The notes below the pieces were generated by a model. The model saw nothing but the letters and a program-made list of their open reading frames with translations, did no database searches and had not been told where the DNA came from. DNA of 64,000 nt from Brettanomyces bruxellensis (Eukaryota; Ascomycota; Pichiomycetes; Pichiales; Pichiaceae). Shown here piece after piece: positions 57,297 to 64,000 of this stretch (position 1 is its first letter; every line of letters begins with the position of its first letter). A program made the position numbers and the translations under genes. The DNA is taken from NCBI RefSeq assembly GCF_011074885.1, contig NC_054690.1:253001-317000 (forward strand), given 5' to 3'.

Positions 57297-58800
57297 GTCG
57301 GACGATTTTTTTTCAATTTTGTTTCTGGTAAATGTGCGGGGTGCCTTTTATTGCGAGATGAAATGAGTGATCGAGCAACTGGTGGGTTGAAAAAAAAAAA
57401 TAAAAAAATAGAATAGAATAAAAAATAATTTCAAGATATTCAAAGAAAAAAAAAGTTGAACAATAAACGAGGTGGTGATAATAAAGCCTGAAATGAAACG
57501 ATGTGCTCGTAAGATACAGTAAAGGCCAAAGTTCAAATTTAAAACGGAACCTTCACCAATAAAATACCCGTCCAGCACTTGTGTCAGGCTCCCTTTTGAT
57601 ATTTTAGTCTTTTGAAGAGAAGATGAATCAACACTCCACAATATATGCAAAGATAAAGTCAAGACGAGGTAAATGTGAAAAAATAGAAACTAGTTGTAAC
57701 AAGATAAGGATGATACCAACTCGGTAGGCAAAACTTCGAAACCAACGTGTGTTGCAGCCAGCCAAATATATCCAAATACAAGCAGGAATAGGACAAGTTC
57801 TGATTGTAGGTGAGAAACAGAAAAATCCTTCTTCTGAAAGTTGGAGGTTGGCTTAATCAGGTGTGTTTATTTCGATATGCGGTGGTTAAGAAGATCTGGA
57901 ATAGAATTCAACTGAGGAGGATCTGAGTAGAGATTAGAATGCTGAAATAAAAGGTGGGAATGGAGGCGAATGTGGCATAAATATGCAAGATTAAAAAGGA
58001 TCCAGAAAGAAAAAAAATTTAAATTAAGAATTACAACAAGTATTGAGATAGATTACAGGAGAGAGAAGGAAAGAAGAAAAACGTGAGGCACATAGTGTGA
58101 AAAAATATATATAAATAAAAAATTAGTGAGTAAAAGTTCACAATGAAGAGCCGGGAACAATGGGTGTGCTGAATGCAAAATGAAACGCAAGGTATGAAAA
58201 GGAAAAGGGAAAAATGGAAAATTTATTGGTGGAAATGAATAGAGCCCAAAATCATAAAGCAGGAGGAGTGAGGGAAAAAAATGAATTAAAAATAAAAGAG
58301 ATGTAAAAAGAATCGACCAACAACTAGCACCAGGAAATCAATTTGGAGAGAAGCCAAAGAAAGAAAAAGGGGGAAGGGGGGGGGGGGAAAAAAAAAAATT
58401 ACAAACAGCCGAATCCATTTTAACGGGACAAAAGAAAGTGATATTAAGCGCTGGCAAGAATAAGCAGCTAAAGGATCAACACGCAAATAAAAGAACTGGT
58501 AAAAAAGATACCAACAACAACAGGAGCAAAAAAAAAAAACATAAATGCAAAAAAAAAACGTTGGAACAAATAAGCGCTGTGTCTAATAGGGATGTTAGCA
58601 AACAAACGAGAAGGAGGTATCAGAATGATGTTATCAGAAGATGGTCCCACCGTGGCGGAAATTCTTTGCCGAACAGTGCGGTGCGCAAAAAAGAAACGAC
58701 CGAGAAAGAAAAACGAGCATAAACAATTACACAAATAAACAAGTAAATAGAACAAAATGCCAATAATACGGTATTGATAAATACAGAGCTTCCCACCGTT
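57297..58800. promoter_or_regulatory. SFL1 upstream region, purine-rich on + strand
   Basis: Directly upstream of SFL1 (minus strand) the DNA is A/G-rich on + and so T/C-rich on the SFL1 sense strand, which suggests a long pyrimidine-rich leader or promoter. It includes a run of 12 G followed by 11 A (58376-58398) and several long A runs. Short ORFs here (for example 58438-58722, Lys/Asn/Arg-rich) are low-complexity. No gene is recognised. Confidence 0.45.
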
Positions 58801-61800
58801 CCCTTTTCCCAAAATTTCCGATTAGCCTTTTCTCCCTTAGCGGTCTGCATGTCCTAATCTATTGTGTCTCAGATGACGTTTCAGGAAATCATTTTTGCTT
58901 TTTTTTTTTTTTTTTTTCCAAGTGTTCATTTTGGTTCATTTTTCTGCAAAGCCCTACTCGATCTTATGTGGTGAAATTTTCCTGTTGATAAAATTTCCTC
59001 TCTATTACAGTATCTGAAGCGAATCCGATGAGGTGCTTTAATTGGCTACCATCTGGCTTTGATTTTTCATCTATCTGTACATTTCTTCCGCAATGCCTCT
59101 AATGCATTTTCCTGAAAGTGTGTGTGAGAGATGGGACTTTAAGTATTAGTGCAAGCATCATACATGCGTACTTTATCCGAATACCGCAGGTATCAATCAT
59201 GCTTCCATTCCGTATATCCTATCTTCTAATGGCATGCATTCATTTAGAAAATAAACCGTGTCCGAAACTCGCAGTTTTCGCCTTGCGTCTTTTTTTTTGG
59301 AGTTTTTCCTGAACTGAGTTGGGGACATACCCGGCACAAATATCTTCAAAGCCCTAAAGATAACCCGTTATCAAATTTTTTTTCAATGTCTATACCCCAG
59401 CGAGCGGCTCCTTACGTTCGCAATGGTCCCTTGTTGTTCAATTTATTAAATACACTTTTCATTCTTTCTTAGCCTGGTTACACAATTTAGTCCGGCATTG
59501 TTCTAAACCGTCATGCACCGCATAAACTTTTCACGTTTCTGTCAAACTCTCAACCGTTTGCATTTCCATTCTCGCCGTTTTTCCTTATTGTTCACCGCCC
59601 TCGGCCAAATTTAGCTTTTTCTTTTCTTTCCTCGGCTTCGTCACGAACGTTCAGCCAAGCCGGCGGTAGGTGTCCCAAATTTCGCTTCATGTATATTGTT
59701 GATACACATCTTTTTTTTTTTTTGAATTTCCAAGCTTTGGATCGGTACTTTTCAACCTTCTCAATTCAGACTTGGCCATGTTGCATTCAATCAACCAATC
59801 AGCAGATTATTGACCCAATGCATGTGGTGGATCTGCTTTTTTTATTTGTTTTTGATTATCCTTTCTTGCCGCCTTTTTTTGTTGGAATATGCTCATCGGT
59901 CAATGAACTTGTTGCATTAGTCGCTTAGTTTTCCCAACTTTTGCATGCAGCAGGTAATTTCCCGCGGTTCCCATTATTCATTGCGGTGTATTGTTCAATT
60001 GCTATTTGCAACTTCTTTTTCGCTTGTTTGTTTTTCTGATCTCCTGCTGAGGGAATTGACTTTACAATTCATTTGTAATTCATTTGTAATTTATTCGCAA
60101 TTCATTTGTAATTTATTTGCAATTCACTTACAATTCATTTTGCTATCTTGGTCCAACCCCATTTTCTTGTTGTGGAATATTTTTTCGGTCCATAGTTTCT
60201 TAACCCTCCTTATTGACTTAAGCTGGGCCAAATATCCCAGGAGCAGAATTCCAGATTTTCGTTACTAATGCCATTTCCGCCTGTTCGGGTATTAACTCCT
60301 TTTTGATAGCCGATTTGACATGATGTCTTGGTTCAGCCTCGGCATAAATTATACCCAGGTACATATACATCCAGATTCCGGAGTTTACATGTCACCAAAT
60401 TTCGCACGTTGCAGCAAACACATGCATAATGTTTTATTGCCATACTGTTGTAATTTACATAAATTACATTCCTACATGTTAAGGTACTGTGGGGGACTGC
60501 AGCCCCAGAACTCCTGCAGTGGGGGAAAACTTCATTTGATTTGATTCTAGCACTTTTTTTCTCTTCTTGTTGTTCCTTTCATTTGCTTTTCTTTTTTCTT
60601 CTTCCCGTCATATGCTTACTTTCGACCCTTGTTTTGTTCAACAATTTTACCTGTGCTTTCTCACTATTGTTCACTTTCCGTTTTGGCCAGCCAGTCCTTT
60701 GTTATGATGTAATGCTTTTTAAAGCCTGCCATCGTCTTTTTCTGTCCTCTCAGCTCCTTTTCTATTCTCTACCAGTATCTAATTCTTTGTCTGTATGTCG
60801 ATCACGCCATACGGTCCAGGATTAATTTTTTGGCAAATTTATGTTAATTTTCCAATCAAGTTATTTTTATCTACTTACCCCAGTTTACATGCCCACTAGA
60901 GGAAGCATGCGTACGTCTGTCATAACTAGTACTTTTCCCAATTCTGCTTCAACCGTAACTCAGTTGGTCGTTTTTCATTATTTTTTTTTTTGCTTTCTCC
61001 CTCATATAATGTTTTAGAATGTTTCCCCGTCACCTTGAATTTTTTTTTCTCGCGTTCATTGGTCAATTCCTTCTGCATTCACACCGGCCAGCGTTCACGT
61101 TGTCACTTTCACTTTCACATTCCTTCAATTTTGTACTCTCTTTACTCACATTATCTCTTTTTTTCTTTTTTCAATTCTTTCCTCGGATCGCTTTCATTTT
61201 CTCCTCCACCTTCTTCTTCTTCCCTTCTCTGTGCTTTCGTCTTTTCAACCTGCGGGAAGTGGCAGTTTCCTTAGGCTTGATTTTTTCGCTTTTTTTGTTC
61301 CCACCGTCTTCTCGAATTTCCTTATCGTGCAAGTATTTTTCATTTTCTTGTTTTTATTCGGTCCAATCATACATATGTACTTTATTGTTTTACGCCGTTC
61401 GACCGTTGCACGTTTTTGGCTCCAGTTCAGCTTTCTCCCATTTACTACTGACTAACAATATTGCATGGATACATTGTTACTTTTTTATTTTGATCATGCG
61501 GCCATAAGAAGCACCTGATTAAAGTGGAAACGTACGAAGAATTAAATTACAATTCGGCTTTTTCTTTCCATTCAGATCCATTTTGGATTTTTCGTTTTCT
61601 TTTTTTCTCTCGCCCAAACCACAGGATCAACACCCCGTGTTGCTTCCCTCTATTGTTTCGCGTTTCTATAATTGTCCTGTTGTTGGGTGAGCAAACGCAT
61701 TCCTATTGTTTTACATTTATTGTTTATTTTTCCGAAGTTATCACTGCATACATTGCAAAGACATGTCAGAGAACAACCATAGCTTTTGGCAAATTTTTGG

Positions 61801-62280
61801 TTGCCGGACTCAGCCCAATTTGTAGTATGTGGATGCAAGTCACAATAGCAAATGCCGTGCGGTCTCCCGACAATAACCGATCGAAACCAAGTTCCGGTTT
61901 CTTGGCCTATTGAGGAATTCTGCTAGTTGAAAACTTTCTCTTTTTAAAACTTTTCTTTTACTTCCTCGCATGCTTTCCTCTTTGTTGGGAATGGCTTAAA
62001 CCGGTATTCCTCCATTTATCTCTTTCTTACTATCGCTGAATTGCTTGTTATTCTTTTTTTCGTTCCGCCCTGCCGAGTTTCTCCACTTCCTTTCGCGCAA
62101 ACTCGTTGTTCGGGTTTTTCCGAAATGTTTTTCCGTTTGCATGGAATTTCCAGCACACCTGAATCCTTGATTATATCACTCTGACAGGGAAGAAACTATT
62201 TCTTAGGTTTGATCTGGTGTAAATGTGTGAAACTTGTGTGCAAAAGATGTGCATCAACCGTTTGCTGCGTGTGTAGTATT
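58801..62280. other. Pyrimidine-rich gene-empty region
   Basis: The bias reverses at about 58.8 kb: the + strand is now T/C-rich for 3.4 kb, with T runs at 58901-58918, 59710-59723 and many shorter ones. An 11-bp tandem repeat lies at 60066-60140 (separate entry). ORFs up to 162 codons exist (for example 61019-61507), but they consist of Phe, Leu, Ser and Cys from T-rich DNA and show no motif. No tRNA or snoRNA was recognised. Confidence 0.5.
60066..60140. repeat. 11-bp tandem repeat (AATTCATTTGT type)
   Basis: Seven successive 11-bp units: AATTCATTTGT, AATTCATTTGT, AATTTATTCGC, AATTCATTTGT, AATTTATTTGC, AATTCACTTAC and a shorter last one. The unit length is near one helical turn, so the AATT tracts would be in phase. 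Confidence 0.9.
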
Positions 62281-64000
62281 AGCGTAAACCCCGAGGAAAC
62301 GCCGCCGGAATGTTTACAGACACACATTCGAGGAACAACTTGCGACTTCTCACATGAGGAGGAGTGCACCTTCCCGGATTAATCGATTTAATTTTCCATG
62401 GTGATCTTGGCATGTGCCTTTGTTCCAATAGCCCACACTTCTGCAATACCGCAGCCCAACCCGCGGCAATTTCCTTGGATTTCCTTCCGCCAGAATGCTC
62501 CACACAAAAATTAAGCAGAATGAAAAAATGAAGTGGGAAACCATCCGAACATATGTTGCGGTGCACGGATGTGCCACCAACCTTTGCTGCCTGCTGCTGC
62601 CTTAGTTGTTGTTCATGAGTGTCTTTTGTGTTGCTTTCTGTGTGTTCTGCTGTGTTTAGACAAACTATTTGGGTCCCAGAGATGCATATTGGACGTAAAG
62701 AAGGTTTTGGGAACATTTTATGTACCTTAATTTGATCATGCTTTCTTTGTCTAAGAGTGAAAAATGGAAGCTGGAAATTCGCACTAACTAATTGGCAACT
62801 CACTAGTTAATTAGGTGCTCGCTTTTAGTGAAATGTCAGCATTTAATTTGCTCAGGGCGCAATGAATCAAGCAACTAAGGATATGGTAGCATAATTTGGT
62901 ACTAGCTATATCAGCGTCATTATTATTATTGGAAGTATCGGTGGTATTAATGTTTTATCTGAAGTATCGGTGCAAGCTTCAGCAATGAATATGACCACCA
63001 ATATTGGTTTTTTAGGGCTGAAAAAGTTATACATTGGTTTATCAGTACAATTAGTACCAATATATAAATGAATGACATACATATAGACACATTTGGGCCA
63101 ATGAAATAAATAACCAGATAGAAATATTGGGCACTATCATCATAAGCAACATGGCCAATGTCAGAAATGTCGGAAATGCCGGTATCACCAAGCACCTGAT
63201 AAATCAAGTGGTGCAGATACCAACAGGAACTATATAAGTAAAGAGTATATTTTAAATTGTTGTTCGTCAGGCTCAGTTAAGAGGCTTATTTGTTTCAGAT
63301 ATCTGAATTTGAACAAATATGCTGTTTGACTTCATGGTAAATGAGCATACGTACACGCGGTATAAAGTGATGCATAATTTTGTTTGATCAAATATAAGGA
63401 TATTTAACTGCTCAAGTTCCACCAAAGCTTGAGATCAAAATGCCAGATGGAACAGTTGAGCACGCACTGTTTAGTGTGTTCTGGACATGGTGTAAAGCTT
63501 TTTGGAAATTACCGAATGATCCAATCATGTGATTGAATTTCGGAGTGTATTTATCAGAAGTTTGATATGGAAGACATTACGAACACAAAATTGGGAGTGA
63601 GCTATGAAGAGCATCAAACATATTCGATCAGTAAGCTGAAAGTTTTGTTATATTCGGAATCCCTTAGAAGATTTAAGACTAATTACTTTCTTCTTTCCAA
63701 GATAAAAGAAGGAATGCAAAATCACATAACTGCGAGCCTATAAATTATGCTTAATGTCCGAAATATATTATCTGCTTCTACCACAGTTTCATATTCATTC
63801 AGAAGATAGCAGATGGAGGGAGTTCAAAGTGAAGCAATAGGATTAGATTGTTTTAGGTGTGAGTTCTGTTCTCAGACTTGATGGATTTTCAAGTGCTGCT
63901 ATAGAAATGAAGGTAGAAATAGTAATACATTGTAATTAACCTCAACTTTTGGTCTGAGTTTACCTCCACTAACTATTTCGAAGTTTGGTTTTGAACTTAG
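62281..64000. other. Terminal AT-rich stretch, no gene recognised
   Basis: A 174-codon minus-strand ORF at 62279-62803 has mixed composition but no recognisable family. From 63400 on, short frames on the + strand read like fragments of a decayed coding sequence (see findings). Nothing can be named. A gene may continue beyond the window edge. Confidence 0.35.

Noticed and set aside
61019..61507. 162-codon Phe/Leu/Ser-rich ORF resembling a membrane protein
   Set aside because: It lies in T-rich DNA where hydrophobic low-complexity frames arise by chance; there is no start-context or motif support.
62279..62803. 174-codon minus-strand ORF near the right end
   Set aside because: Mixed composition but no domain, no good start context and no family recognised; left as unproven instead of annotated.
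62947..63207. 86-codon hydrophobic minus-strand ORF
   Set aside because: No recognisable motif; repeated ACCAATA/TATCGG words in the DNA explain part of its sequence.

Overview
The window is nuclear DNA of a budding yeast (Saccharomycotina). Evidence: closely spaced, almost intron-less genes with yeast-type products (GLN4, DBP9, a PMT1-type mannosyltransferase, DRS2, RPL32, ROX3/MED19, TIF3, RPS13, GDI1, PRO2, CSM3, YTA7, SFL1). The two introns that can be seen or inferred carry the TACTAAC branch point. CTG codons sit at conserved leucines (for example the second Leu of LLYPE in YTA7), which argues for the standard code and against a CTG-Ser yeast. The family is uncertain; a Pichiaceae-type yeast (Brettanomyces, Ogataea, Pichia group) would fit. 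One undetermined base (N at 36470) shows draft quality.

Layout. 0-6 kb: a frameshifted secreted Ser/Thr-rich cell-wall-type gene, then more than 4 kb without a recognisable gene. 6-20 kb: a CBM21 PP1-targeting subunit, GLN4, DBP9, PMT1-type, a SAM4-type methyltransferase, and a PCI-like gene that may be a COP9 signalosome subunit. 19.4-20 kb: a 32-bp minisatellite. 20-25 kb: DRS2 and RPL32 (inferred 5'-UTR intron). 25.8-32.6 kb: ROX3/MED19, a relic repeat plus a 7-bp microsatellite, TIF3, a long TAC/ATC-rich spacer, and a membrane RING-H2 protein. 34-41 kb: a possible ubiquitin-fold protein, RPS13 (spliced), GMF1, GDI1, PRO2. 43-47 kb: a 58-residue GPI-type wall protein, two small unknown genes, CSM3. 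48-57.3 kb: YTA7, a NOP19-like gene and SFL1. 57.3-64 kb: no recognisable gene; strongly strand-asymmetric sequence upstream of SFL1.

No rRNA, tRNA, CRISPR array or intact transposon was recognised. Three similar degenerate segments (26.6, 53.4 and 53.6 kb) are the only dispersed repeats seen and may be LTR relics. The genes are independent eukaryotic units, not operons. Loose themes are translation and ribosome biogenesis (GLN4, DBP9, RPL32, TIF3, RPS13, NOP19-like), the secretory pathway and cell wall (PMT1-type, DRS2, GDI1, the two wall proteins) and S-phase chromatin (CSM3, YTA7, each with MCB/SCB-like promoter sites). I saw no new multi-gene system. The least explained items are the SFL1 upstream region, the tandem arrays, the KDEL-ended mannosyltransferase, and several small unrecognised coding regions.
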